A DNA stretch of 64,000 nucleotides, taken from assembly GCA_009744235.1 (NCBI GenBank), contig WPHV01000016.1, positions 102,129 through 166,128 of the forward strand, read 5' to 3'. Both the position numbers and the translations under genes were made by a program. This DNA comes from Gillisella vitis (lineage in GTDB: Bacteria; Pseudomonadota; Alphaproteobacteria; Rhizobiales; Rhizobiaceae). The notes below the pieces were generated by a model, which made no database searches, was not told the DNA's origin, and saw nothing but the letters and a program-made list of their open reading frames with translations. Every line of letters begins with the position of its first letter. The stretch's first letter is position 1. Below, in pieces: positions 27,063 to 36,078 of this stretch.

Positions 27063-27998
27063 ATGGTGGCCCCCTTGCGTTTCTGTCTGTTTCTCCTCGC
27101 TTTTCTTCTGACCGGTTCACTGGCGCAGGCCGCCTGCCAGGGGACCTTGCTGACTGAGGATGTCTACAATCCGCCCCTCTGCATTCCGGCAGCGCCAAAA
27201 CGGATCGTCACGCTCGACCCGCTGATAACGCTTGGAATGCTGATCGAACTCAAGGCACCTGTCATCGCGACCCCCTATATGGCAATCACGGAAAGCGAAG
27301 TGCTCGATGTGGTCAGGGCCGAAAAAATGGTCGATCTCGGCAATCCCAGGGAGCCAAGCCTCGAGCGTGTCGCAGCCTTGAAACCGGATCTTATCATCGG
27401 TTCGGCGGAGGCCCATTCCGGCATCTACGAACAGGCTGCCAAGATTGCACCAACGGTGCTTTTCAAGCATATGGACTGGAAGGTCTATCTCCAGCGCCTT
27501 GCCGAAGTGACCGGTCGTGAAGGTGTGGCGAGGAGTTCTTTGGCGGCCTACAATGACCGTGTATCGGCCATTCGTGAACGCATGAAAGACAAGAAACTCA
27601 CGGTCTCTACCGTCCGTTTGGCCCCTGACCGGTTTGTCGTGTTTGTCGACGGACCGAACGCCTACGCCCCCTTCGCGGTGCTGCATGAAGCAGGCGTAAA
27701 GCGAACGGCCTACGAGACCGTGACTGACGGCACGATCGTAAAGCGTCCAGACTGGGAGGAGCTGGCAAATCTTGATGGCGACGTGCTGCTCTACGTTTCC
27801 GCCAGCGGTTTCGAAAGCGGGCCGGATGACGTGCTGGAAAAGCAGGTGACGGAGAACCCTCTCTGGCAATTGCTGCCCGCTGTTCGTGAAGGTCGCGCCT
27901 ATCGGGTCGATCGCGGCCCTTGGCAGAGCTTCTACGGCATCAGTTCGGCGAACCGTATCCTCGACGATGTCGAACGCTTCATCCTGACGGCTCCATGA
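27063..27998 (+). CDS. Periplasmic iron-siderophore binding protein (FecB/FepB type)
   Basis: About 311 residues with a signal peptide (LLAFLLTGSLAQA, cleavage before ACQG) and the class III binding-protein fold used for siderophores, heme and cobalamin (APKRIVTLDPLITLGMLIEL; LKPDLIIGSAEAH). An earlier ATG at 27006 overlaps the receptor stop and would add 19 residues before the signal peptide, so 27063 is preferred though its ribosome site is weak. Its stop overlaps the first permease start by 4 bases. It delivers ferric-siderophore to the membrane permeases. Confidence 0.92.
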   Translation: MVAPLRFCLFLLAFLLTGSLAQAACQGTLLTEDVYNPPLCIPAAPKRIVTLDPLITLGMLIELKAPVIATPYMAITESEVLDVVRAEKMVDLGNPREPSLERVAALKPDLIIGSAEAHSGIYEQAAKIAPTVLFKHMDWKVYLQRLAEVTGREGVARSSLAAYNDRVSAIRERMKDKKLTVSTVRLAPDRFVVFVDGPNAYAPFAVLHEAGVKRTAYETVTDGTIVKRPDWEELANLDGDVLLYVSASGFESGPDDVLEKQVTENPLWQLLPAVREGRAYRVDRGPWQSFYGISSANRILDDVERFILTAP

Positions 27999-29023
27999 CC
28001 GACCGCACGGCTGGCTATATTGCAGAAACCGATGCAGGACGAGTGCTTGCGCTTGCCGCATTACTCTGTCTGCTCATGCTTGCCACCGTGATCGCCATCT
28101 CACTCGGAGCGACGATGATGCCGCCCGCCAAAGTCATCTCGGCACTCTTCGCATCCGAGACGTCGCGGGATCACCTGATCGTCATGACCATTCGCCTGCC
28201 ACGTGCCCTTGCGGCGCTGCTGGCAGGCAGCGCACTGGCTGTCTCTGGTGCCATCATGCAGGCGGTGACAAACAATCCCCTCGCCTCACCGGACCTGCTC
28301 GGCATCAACGCAGGCGCAGCCTTTGCAGTCGTCTCCGTCATGGCCATTTTCGGTGCCGGTATCGGCGACATCTACGTTTGGTTTGCTTTTCTCGGCGCAG
28401 CCATCGCCGCGACCGTTGTCTATGCGCTGGGCTCGATGGGAATGGTGGGGCAATCCCCCCTCAGGCTCGTTCTGGCGGGAGCTATCGTTGCGACCTTCCT
28501 GACTTCTGTGACTACAGTTATGCTGATCTTCGACCAGAGCACTCTTGATGCCGTGCGCCTCTGGACCGCAGGCTCTGTCACGGGACGAAACATCGAACAG
28601 GTCAAGACCGTTGCGCCCTATATCATTGCCGGGCTGATCGCTGCCCTGCCCTTTGGCCGTCATCTGACGACAATCAGCCTTGGCGCGGATACGTCGCGCG
28701 CGCTCGGTCAAAACCAAATCCTCTGGCGGGGCCTATCGGTCGCCGTGGTCATTTTGCTTGCCGGGGGTGCCGTCGCACTTGCCGGACCGATTGGCTTCGT
28801 CGGGCTTGTCGTGCCCCATGTTGCGAGAATGTGTGTCGGCGTCGACTATCGCTGGATCATTCCTTTTTCAGCACTCGGCGGGGCGTTGCTGGTGATCGTG
28901 GCAGATACGGCCGGACGATTGGTGTTTGGAAGTCAGAGCTTTCCGGTAGGCGTCACCATTGCGTTGATCGGGGCGCCGTTTTTCCTCTATCTCGCCCGCA
29001 CGCGGCTGAGGGACGGAGCATGA
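27995..29023 (+). CDS. FecCD-family iron-siderophore ABC permease (first)
   Basis: A 342-residue very hydrophobic protein with the FecCD/BtuC hallmarks: LPRALAALLAGSALAVSGAIMQAVTNNPLASPDLLGINAGA and a C-terminal GPIGFVGLVVPHVAR block, with about ten predicted membrane segments. ATG at 27995 in ATGA overlap with the binding-protein stop. It pairs with the next permease to form a heterodimeric channel. Confidence 0.95.
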   Translation: MTDRTAGYIAETDAGRVLALAALLCLLMLATVIAISLGATMMPPAKVISALFASETSRDHLIVMTIRLPRALAALLAGSALAVSGAIMQAVTNNPLASPDLLGINAGAAFAVVSVMAIFGAGIGDIYVWFAFLGAAIAATVVYALGSMGMVGQSPLRLVLAGAIVATFLTSVTTVMLIFDQSTLDAVRLWTAGSVTGRNIEQVKTVAPYIIAGLIAALPFGRHLTTISLGADTSRALGQNQILWRGLSVAVVILLAGGAVALAGPIGFVGLVVPHVARMCVGVDYRWIIPFSALGGALLVIVADTAGRLVFGSQSFPVGVTIALIGAPFFLYLARTRLRDGA

Positions 29024-30003
29024 TCCGGATTCTTCTCGCCCTGATAGTTCTGCTCACATTTCTCGTCGCGGCAAGTCTCGCCTTTGGCGACGTATCCCTG
29101 GGCTGGCGGGAACTCTACGACGTGCTGGTGGGCACGGGCCGTGCCCAGGCGCAGAGCGAAATGATTGTCTGGGATCTACGCCTTCCACGTGTTCTTCTGG
29201 CGCTCCTCGTTGGCGTCGCACTCGCGCTCGCCGGAACGATCAGCATTGCCATCATGCGAAATCCGCTTGCTGATCCGGGTGTTCTGGGCATCAACAGCGG
29301 TGCGGCTGCCGCGGCCATGGCTGTCATTGTGTTGATCAATGATCCGCCTGTGGCGCTTCTGCAAGTGGCGGGCTTTTTGGGTGCCAGCGCCATGGCCCTT
29401 GCCGTTTTTGCGCTTGCCTGGCGCAGCGGCACCTCCTCGCTGCGCATCATCCTGATCGGCATCGGGCTTTCCGCCCTCGCCTCCGCTGGTACCACTTTCC
29501 TGTCAGCCTTCGGCGACATTGGCGATGTTCAACGGGCGCTGGTATGGTTAGCCGGCAGCGTCTACGACGCCAACATGGTCAAGGTCCGGCTGCTTGCGCT
29601 CTGGCTCATCGTGCCAATCGCACTCACCCTTCTCGCAGCGCGCGAACTCGACCTCATCCGCTTCGGTGATGATAGTGCAAAGAGCCTCGGCCAGCCCGTC
29701 GATCGCATACGGGGCCTGATGATCCTGCTGGTGACCTCACTCTCGGGTGCCGCGATTGCCGTGTCCGGTCTCATCGGCTTTGTTGGCCTTGTCGCGCCAC
29801 ACATCGCGCGGCGGCTGGCAGGGGTGTCCCACGCCCGGATGCTTCCCGTCGCTGCCCTCGTTGGTGCCTGTCTGGTTGTCGCCGCCGATCTCATCGGTCG
29901 TGTCATCCTGCCTCCAGCGCAGATCCCGGCTGGAATCGTGACTGGGCTCGTCGGCGCTCCCTTCTTTGGCTATATTCTCTGGAGACGTCGTCATGGCCAC
30001 TGA
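29020..30003 (+). CDS. FecCD-family iron-siderophore ABC permease (second)
   Basis: A 327-residue polytopic membrane protein with the same family blocks (LPRVLLALLVGVALALAGTI, NPLADPGVLGINSGAA, GLIGFVGLVAPHIARRLAG). The start overlaps the first permease stop (ATGA at 29020-29023). A longer in-frame opening upstream at 28831 lies inside the first permease gene and is not used. It is the partner of the preceding permease. Confidence 0.95.
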   Translation: MIRILLALIVLLTFLVAASLAFGDVSLGWRELYDVLVGTGRAQAQSEMIVWDLRLPRVLLALLVGVALALAGTISIAIMRNPLADPGVLGINSGAAAAAMAVIVLINDPPVALLQVAGFLGASAMALAVFALAWRSGTSSLRIILIGIGLSALASAGTTFLSAFGDIGDVQRALVWLAGSVYDANMVKVRLLALWLIVPIALTLLAARELDLIRFGDDSAKSLGQPVDRIRGLMILLVTSLSGAAIAVSGLIGFVGLVAPHIARRLAGVSHARMLPVAALVGACLVVAADLIGRVILPPAQIPAGIVTGLVGAPFFGYILWRRRHGH

Positions 30004-30778
30004 TGCTGCCAAAGTCACCAGCAAGGGCGTCGACATTGCCTATGGCCATCGCCGCATCGTCGAAAATCTCGATCTTGCAATTCCGCAACAGCGCTTTACA
30101 GCGCTGCTTGGCCCCAATGGCAGCGGCAAGTCGACCATCCTGCGCGCCTTCGCAGCGCTGATGAAACCATCGGCCGGTAGCATCATCCTCGATGGCTTTG
30201 AATTGTCGCAGCTTTCCACCCGCGAGGTGGCGCGAAAAGTGGGGGTGTTGCTGCAGGGGGCTGTCGCGCCTGAGGGGTTGACCGTTGGCGATCTCGTCCG
30301 TCAAGGGCGCTATCCGCATCAGTCGCTTTTCAGTCGCTGGTCTCCTGAGGATCAGCAGGCCTGCAACGAGGCCCTCATGCTGACAGGCACGACCGATCTT
30401 GCAAACCGCATGCTGGACACGCTTTCCGGCGGCCAGCGGCAGCGGGCCTGGATTGCCATGACGCTGGCCCAACAGGGCGAGACCATCTTTCTCGATGAGC
30501 CAACGACCTATCTCGACCTCGAACATCAGATTGAATTGATGAAGCTCATTACGATGTTGGTCGCAAAGCGCGGCAAGACAGTCGTGGCCGTGCTGCATGA
30601 CATCAATCAGGCTGCGCGCTACGCCGAACACATCGCTCTCTTAAAGGGTGGCCGGATCAGGGCTATCGGAACGCCTGACAAGGTCATCAACGCAGAGATG
30701 ATCGCCGATGTTTTCAACGTCAAGAGCATGGTGATCCGGGATCCGGTTGCCGGAACCCCTTTGTGCATTCCGCTCTGA
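29993..30778 (+). CDS. Iron-siderophore ABC transporter ATP-binding protein (FecE/FepC type)
   Basis: A 261-residue ABC ATPase with Walker A LLGPNGSGKST, signature LSGGQRQRAWIAMTLAQ, Walker B ETIFLDEPTTYLDLEHQ and a switch histidine in AVLHDINQA. The QQRFTALLGPNGSGKST context is typical of iron-chelate importers. ATG 29993 overlaps the permease stop by 11 bases; a TTG at 29966 is a less likely alternative. It is the last gene of the import operon. Confidence 0.95.
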   Translation: MATDAAKVTSKGVDIAYGHRRIVENLDLAIPQQRFTALLGPNGSGKSTILRAFAALMKPSAGSIILDGFELSQLSTREVARKVGVLLQGAVAPEGLTVGDLVRQGRYPHQSLFSRWSPEDQQACNEALMLTGTTDLANRMLDTLSGGQRQRAWIAMTLAQQGETIFLDEPTTYLDLEHQIELMKLITMLVAKRGKTVVAVLHDINQAARYAEHIALLKGGRIRAIGTPDKVINAEMIADVFNVKSMVIRDPVAGTPLCIPL

Positions 30779-30797
30779 AACAGCCTTCTCTTTGATC

Positions 30798-30836
30798 GCA
30801 AGGAATGTCACCAAAATATCACACTCCTTGCTATTT
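30798..30836 (+). terminator. Possible terminator after the import operon
   Basis: GCAAGGA at 30798-30804 and TCCTTGC at 30825-30831 form a 7-bp perfect stem that can extend by TGT/ACA past one mismatch, followed by TATTTTC. It lies 20 bp after the ATPase stop. The loop is long and the T run short, so it would be a weak Rho-independent terminator at best. Confidence 0.4.
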
Positions 30837-30989
30837 TCGAGGAGGCTCCGCTTGCTTTGCCACCAACAAGCGAGGTCGATAAGATGGATTCAGGCAAGAA
30901 AATCAGACACAAAGATGAGTTTTATAGTCTTGTTTTATTTCGCAGCAGTAGACCGAAGTCTTCATATTTCTAAGGTATTGCACTTGCAG

Positions 30990-31022
30990 GTCTTTTCGGG
31001 ATTGTCTAGCCATTCCCCAGAC
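30990..31022 (+). promoter_or_regulatory. Hairpin promoter element upstream of the sigma factor gene
   Basis: GTCTTTTCGGGA here is identical to the element before the TonB receptor. It is followed by TTCCC and AGAC, giving the same two-part inverted repeat (GTCT/AGAC outside, GGGA/TCCC inside). It ends 44 bp before the sigma gene start, a normal promoter distance. This suggests autoregulation of the sigma factor. Confidence 0.5.
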
Positions 31023-31066
31023 GGTTTAGCCGCGTCTATCCTGACCTACCGTTCGCTGGGAACCAT

Positions 31067-31615
31067 GTGCAGATGTCGAGATCTTCCTCCTCGTCCCTTG
31101 TTTGGGACACCGTTGACAGCAGCGAGTTGCTCAATCGAGCCATGGAAGCACATTATGTTGATATCACCAATGCGGTGCGCCGCCGGGGTCACCCGAGTTC
31201 AACGGCCCGCGACGTGGTGCACGATCTCTATGTGAAGCTCGCCGCCAAACCGGAGGTTCTCCTGAACAAGCGGTCGATCAAGGCCTTTCTCTGCCGCGCC
31301 GCCATCAATCTCGGCATTGACCGCCAACGCCGGGAAACGAAGGAAGCCCGGCTGTTCTCAGGATCGGAGCGGGAGGCCCTCTCGGCGCCAAGCATCGGGC
31401 AGGCGCCGGACCACGCACTGGAAATAGAAGCGCGGCTTGCAGCCCTTCGCGAAGCGATTGCGGAACTGCCGGAGAGGCGACGTGTTGTCTTCATTCTCCA
31501 TCGTCTTCATCATCTGACACCAGACCAGATCAGTATCAGGCTCAACATTTCCAGGAACATGGTCGACCGGCACCTGCGCCGTGCGTTTGCCCATTGCCTT
31601 GACCGGATTCTCTAG
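31067..31615 (+). CDS. ECF sigma factor, FecI type
   Basis: A 182-residue sigma-70-family protein with region 2 (ARDVVHDLYVKLA) and region 4 (LPERRRVVFILHRLHHLTPDQISIRLNISRNMVDRHLRRA), the two domains of ECF sigma factors. A FecR-type gene lies downstream and an STN-domain receptor upstream, which makes it the sigma of a cell-surface signalling system. It most likely drives the receptor and possibly the whole siderophore cluster. The start is GTG 31067; ATG 31073 is an alternative. Confidence 0.92.
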   Translation: MQMSRSSSSSLVWDTVDSSELLNRAMEAHYVDITNAVRRRGHPSSTARDVVHDLYVKLAAKPEVLLNKRSIKAFLCRAAINLGIDRQRRETKEARLFSGSEREALSAPSIGQAPDHALEIEARLAALREAIAELPERRRVVFILHRLHHLTPDQISIRLNISRNMVDRHLRRAFAHCLDRIL

Positions 31616-31617
31616 AG

Positions 31618-31944
31618 TCAGTCAGGTTCAAATTGAACCAGGCAGCCTCTCGACTCTTTTGTTTGAGATTGTCTTTTCAGGAAAACCAATGACCGCTTTT
31701 CCTTGACTAACTCTTGATCGACAAAGAATCCCGTATCATGAACGCAGAACGGTCACATCCTTGCGATTGGACTGTTGTCAGTGTCCTAAACCGCGCATGT
31801 CAAACGTCTACTGTATACTGCCTTAAATCGAAACCGATTTAAGGCAGTAATTATGCAGCAGATATAAAGCGCGACAGCGAGTTTTTGTGCGCCATATATG
31901 GCGTATGACACTGTAGAGGTCGTAGGATGCGCCTGGAGTAAGCC
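31618..31944 (+). promoter_or_regulatory. fecR promoter region with palindrome, hairpin element and a long perfect hairpin
   Basis: GTTCAAATTGAAC recurs at 31626-31638 and GTCTTTTCAGGAAAA at 31671-31685, with the stem AGGAAAA/TTTTCCT at 31679-31703 followed by TGACTAACTCT. This copies the arrangement upstream of the TonB receptor. In the receptor copy the outermost stem pair is G-C where here it is A-T, so the base pair is kept while the bases changed. Further down, a perfect 15-bp stem with a 4-nt AAAC loop lies at 31816-31849 (left arm TACTGCCTTAAATCG). It has no T run after it. No gene is visible in this 327-bp gap. Confidence 0.6.
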
Positions 31945-32904
31945 ATGCTGGTCAAGGAATCGAGTGACAGTCGGAAAAAACGAAACCGCGAGGCGGCCGA
32001 CTGGCTGTTGCGCAACGGTGACCCCAACCAATCACCGGACGACCGGTCTCTCTTTGAGGCATGGCTTCAGCGCGATCCGGAAAACTGTCGGACCTACAGG
32101 GCAGCCGAGTTTCTGATGGGCGACGCCGGCCGCGCGATTCAGTCAGATCCTGCTCTGGCCAATATCGACATGCGCCCCCGCAATATGGCTAAGCCGATTA
32201 TCGTAACCCTGTTGGTGGCAGCACTTGCAACCGGGGCCTTCTTTGCACTCGATGGGCCGCTGCGCATTCAAGCAGATATGATCGCCGGGACGGACGAAAC
32301 CCCCATTCGTACCCTGGAAGATGGCTCCATCATCCAGCTCAATGCCTCCTCGGCGATTGCCGTGGATTTTACCGAGGGGCACCGCGTCATCCGCCTCCTG
32401 CGGGGCCAAGCCTTCTTTCAGGTCGCTCATGCGCCCGAACGACCTTTCACGGTGGTGGCTGGTGAGACAAAGGTGATCGCACTCGGCACGGCGTTTGATG
32501 TTCGCTACGGCAAAGAAGATACCGAGGTGACGGTGACGGAGAATGCGGTGCAGCTTGAGCGCGATGGCGCGCACGCGGCCTCTCTGCGCGTGAACGAAGG
32601 CGAGCAGGCGATCTACGACTACGCCAGGAAAACGACAGCCGTGACACCGGTCGACGGCCTCGTTGCTCTCGCATGGAGGCGCGGACAAATCGCCGTGGAC
32701 AACGCGCCTCTTTCCTACGTCGTTGAGGAAATGAACCGGCATTTCCGGGGCCGGATCGTCATTGCGGGTTCGGCGCTGGCACGTCGCCGTGTCAGCGGCA
32801 CGATCAAGGTTGCAGATACCAAAGACGCGCTTGCCTTCGTTAAAAAGGCGCTTGGCTTGAAAGCCACACGTTTAGGTCCCTTGATCGTTATCCATCAGTC
32901 ATAA
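31945..32904 (+). CDS. FecR-type anti-sigma/signal transduction protein
   Basis: A 319-residue inner-membrane regulator. The cytoplasmic N-terminal domain (about 14-58, REAADWLLRNGD) carries the DUF4880-like anti-sigma region. One membrane helix follows (about 80-100, PIIVTLLVAALATGAFFAL). Next come the periplasmic FecR domain (RTLEDGSIIQLNASSAIAVDF, LLRGQAFFQVAH, VIALGTAFDVR) and a C-terminal STN-like module (VSGTIKVADTKDALAFVKKAL) that contacts the receptor's signalling domain. It is unusually separated from its sigma gene by 329 bp containing its own promoter-like element. Confidence 0.94.
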   Translation: MLVKESSDSRKKRNREAADWLLRNGDPNQSPDDRSLFEAWLQRDPENCRTYRAAEFLMGDAGRAIQSDPALANIDMRPRNMAKPIIVTLLVAALATGAFFALDGPLRIQADMIAGTDETPIRTLEDGSIIQLNASSAIAVDFTEGHRVIRLLRGQAFFQVAHAPERPFTVVAGETKVIALGTAFDVRYGKEDTEVTVTENAVQLERDGAHAASLRVNEGEQAIYDYARKTTAVTPVDGLVALAWRRGQIAVDNAPLSYVVEEMNRHFRGRIVIAGSALARRRVSGTIKVADTKDALAFVKKALGLKATRLGPLIVIHQS

Positions 32905-33021
32905 TATCCGCAGAAGTCTCTCCGTCACGGCTGTTAATAAACACTCTGGTTGACCTGCTTCCGGTTTGACATGGGGGCAGCACGCCTGTTCCCTATCTCC
33001 TCTCCGGTCAAATGCTATAGA

Positions 33022-36000
33022 TTACGAGGCCAGCCCCAACCTCGCTTTAAGCCAGATCAGAAGATCATCTAAAAATGTGAACACCACCGGGATGACCAAG
33101 AGGCTCAAGAAGGTTGAGGTCAACAACCCGCCAATCACGACGATGCCCATCGGTTGACGAAAACTAGAATCGCCCGCGACAAGGCTGAGCGCTGCCGGTG
33201 CCATGCCGCCAGCCATGGCGATTGTGGTCATAATGATCGGACGCGCGCGTTTGTGACACGCATCGACAAGCGCGTCATAACGAGACATGCCTCCACGGCG
33301 TGCTTCAATCGCATATTCCACAAGCAGAATGGAGTTTTTGGAGACGATTCCGATCAGAAGGAGCAGGCCAATCACCGCAGGCATAGAGAAGCTGGTACCG
33401 GTGAGCACAAGCGGCAGCATAGCCCCGCCAAGCGCCAGCGGAATTGCCATCAGGATCGTAACCGGCTGCAGGAAATCATGGAAGAGAAGCACTAGAACGG
33501 CGTAGATGCAGAAAATGCCGATCGCTATCGCCGTCGCGAAACTGTTGAACAACTCAGTTTGACGCTTCAATTCGCCCTGTTCGACAAATTTTACGCCTTG
33601 TGGCAGGTTTTTATAGCCTGGCAATTGCGCTGCCTCAGCCGTGACTTCCGATAGGCTTCTGCCATTCAGTTCGATGGTCAGGGTGACATTGCGTGATCTG
33701 TCGAGCCGATTGATTTCGCTTGGGCTGGACCCAATTGAAATATCAGCGATTGCCCCAAGGGCAACATTGCCCGCGCTGCCCTCGACCGGGATAAGAGATA
33801 TTGCGTCAATTGACTGACGGTTTGTCGTGTCCAACATGACCCGGATATTGATCTGACGTTCAGGAAGATTAAGCTTGGACAGCGCGGTATCATAGGCTCC
33901 TGCCGTCGCCACCCGAATAGCCTGAGCAATTGCCTTTGACGTCACACCCAATGACGCGGCTTTCGCCAAATCCGGTTTGATGATGATCTCTGGTGACTGC
34001 ATGGCGGCAGAAGATGTCACGTTGCCAATGCCTGACAATGTGCGCAAATCCGTCTCGAGGCTGGCCGCTGCCTTTTCCAGAACTTCGGAGTCATCTCCTG
34101 ACAAGGTCAGAGTGAGCTGCGTGCCATTACCGCCTGTGCCTGTTTCGAGGCGGAGACCGGGGACTTTTTCCAAAGCTTTCCGTAAATCCGCTTCAATCTG
34201 TGACTGCTTGACATCGCGCTCGCCAATCGGCGTCAGGTTGACAACAATCGTGGCGCTGTTGGTGCTTGATGTCGTTGTACTGCTTGCACCACCTCCGGTG
34301 GAGGCTGTCCCTGTTGCTTGAAACACCGAGGTAACATGATCAACCTTGGCGATGATCTCGGAAGCCTTTCGAGACGCCTCGTCCGTTGTCTCAATCGTTG
34401 ATCCCGTCGGCGTGGTGATGGTGACCTTGGTTTGCGCATCATCAGATGCCGGAAAAAAGCCGGTCGACAAATGGCTCAGGAGCAGAAGCGTGAATGCCAA
34501 AAATCCGACTGTTCCCAGCACCGGTATCCAGCGACGCCGGAGCGCCCCTTTCACAAGCCAGAGATAGGACCGCATCAAACGACCGTCTTCTTTTTCTTCT
34601 GTACTGCCTGGCTTTAATATGTAAGCCGCCATCATCGGTGTGACCAACCGGGCAACCAAAAGAGAAGCAAGAACAGCCACGGAGGCCGTGACGCCAAATT
34701 GCTTGAAAATGATGCCAACCACTCCGCCCATGAAGGCGGTGGGCAAAAACACGGCGACCAACGTGAAGGTTGTGGCGATAACTGCCAAACCAATTTCGTT
34801 TGCCGCTTCCATCGCAGCATCGAAGGGGCTTTTCCCCATTCTAAGGTGTCGTTCAATATTCTCGATTTCGACGATCGCATCATCGACAAGAATACCAACC
34901 ACCAACGATAGCGCCAGGAGCGTGATCGTGTTCAGCGTGTAGCCACAAAAATACATGGCGAGGAATGTGGGTATAATCGACAGTGGCAAGGCGACCGCCG
35001 CCAGAAGTGTTGCACGCCAATCGCGCAGGAACATCCAAACCACCAAGACCGCGATGACCGCACCCTCGTAGATCATATCCATTGACGATTCATAGTTTTG
35101 TTCGGTCGGAACAATCGTGTTGTAGGCTTCTTCGATTGTCACCTGCGGATTGGCAGCAGCGAAGGCCTTCATTGCTGTGCGGACATCATCGGTGACGGCG
35201 ATATCTGAATAGCCCTTGGACCGTTTGATTTGGGCGGCAATGACGGGTTTGCCATTGAGATAGGCAAGCGAGGTCAAATCGCTTTGGGAATCGGTCACTG
35301 TGCCGAGTTCGTCCAGCCTGACCCAACTGCCCTTTGGCAGTGGGACCGGCATAGCGCGCAGTTCATCGGCAGTTTCTGCCGCAACCACGGTACGCACTGA
35401 CTGGCTTTCACCACCAATTCGTCCTTTGCCGCCAGACAGATAGGTTTGCACCGCTTCAAGCTGGGTATTCACGTCATTGGCGGTTAAGCCCAGGCTGTCG
35501 AGCATGTTAGAATTTAGCTCTACTCTGATCTCCCGATCGATGCCGCCCAATCGGCCAACTTCACCCACGCCTTTGACAGCCATCAGCGCTTTTGACATAT
35601 CGTTATCGATAAACCACGACAGCTCTGCACCATCCAGTTTGTCGGAATGCACGACAAAGGTAATCAACGGAGATGAGTTCAATGATTGCTTTGAGACCGT
35701 TGGATCATCCATATCTTGCGGCAGGTCGCTTTTTGACTGATCGACCGCGCTTTTCACCTCGTCCAATGCGGCCTGCGTGTCTTTCCCAACCTCGAAGGCG
35801 ACGGAAATGCTCACTGAACCATCAGTGATCGTCGTGGTCACCGAATCCAGCTTGCTCAGACCTGTCAGTTTGTCCTCGATCTTGCGGGCCACTTCCGTTT
35901 CGAGTTGAGCCGCCGCGGCCCCGTCCAGCGTCGCGCTGATATTGATGGTCGGAAGATCCATATCCGGGAAGTTTTGGATGTCGAGACGGTTGAATGCCCA

Positions 36001-36078
36001 TAGGCCACAGGCCGTCAACAATGCAAATAGCAGCAACGGGGGGACAGGATTGCGAATAGACCAAGAGGAGAAATTCAC
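33022..36078 (-). CDS. RND efflux permease, HAE1 type
   Basis: A 1018-residue inner-membrane proton-driven transporter of the AcrB/MexF class. It starts with one membrane helix (NPVPPLLLFALLTACGLWAF), has two large periplasmic loops and two blocks of membrane segments. The proton-relay motif GILVDDAIVEIENI is intact. The start overlaps the fusion protein's stop by 4 bases. Substrate cannot be read. No outer-membrane channel gene lies next to it, so it probably borrows a TolC-like protein encoded elsewhere. Confidence 0.95.
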   Translation of the reverse strand: MNFSSWSIRNPVPPLLLFALLTACGLWAFNRLDIQNFPDMDLPTINISATLDGAAAAQLETEVARKIEDKLTGLSKLDSVTTTITDGSVSISVAFEVGKDTQAALDEVKSAVDQSKSDLPQDMDDPTVSKQSLNSSPLITFVVHSDKLDGAELSWFIDNDMSKALMAVKGVGEVGRLGGIDREIRVELNSNMLDSLGLTANDVNTQLEAVQTYLSGGKGRIGGESQSVRTVVAAETADELRAMPVPLPKGSWVRLDELGTVTDSQSDLTSLAYLNGKPVIAAQIKRSKGYSDIAVTDDVRTAMKAFAAANPQVTIEEAYNTIVPTEQNYESSMDMIYEGAVIAVLVVWMFLRDWRATLLAAVALPLSIIPTFLAMYFCGYTLNTITLLALSLVVGILVDDAIVEIENIERHLRMGKSPFDAAMEAANEIGLAVIATTFTLVAVFLPTAFMGGVVGIIFKQFGVTASVAVLASLLVARLVTPMMAAYILKPGSTEEKEDGRLMRSYLWLVKGALRRRWIPVLGTVGFLAFTLLLLSHLSTGFFPASDDAQTKVTITTPTGSTIETTDEASRKASEIIAKVDHVTSVFQATGTASTGGGASSTTTSSTNSATIVVNLTPIGERDVKQSQIEADLRKALEKVPGLRLETGTGGNGTQLTLTLSGDDSEVLEKAAASLETDLRTLSGIGNVTSSAAMQSPEIIIKPDLAKAASLGVTSKAIAQAIRVATAGAYDTALSKLNLPERQINIRVMLDTTNRQSIDAISLIPVEGSAGNVALGAIADISIGSSPSEINRLDRSRNVTLTIELNGRSLSEVTAEAAQLPGYKNLPQGVKFVEQGELKRQTELFNSFATAIAIGIFCIYAVLVLLFHDFLQPVTILMAIPLALGGAMLPLVLTGTSFSMPAVIGLLLLIGIVSKNSILLVEYAIEARRGGMSRYDALVDACHKRARPIIMTTIAMAGGMAPAALSLVAGDSSFRQPMGIVVIGGLLTSTFLSLLVIPVVFTFLDDLLIWLKARLGLAS

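Noticed and set aside
30747-31235. Rightward frame across the ATPase 3' end and the sigma gene start
   Set aside because: Overlaps two recognised genes in other frames; it covers the promoter element instead.
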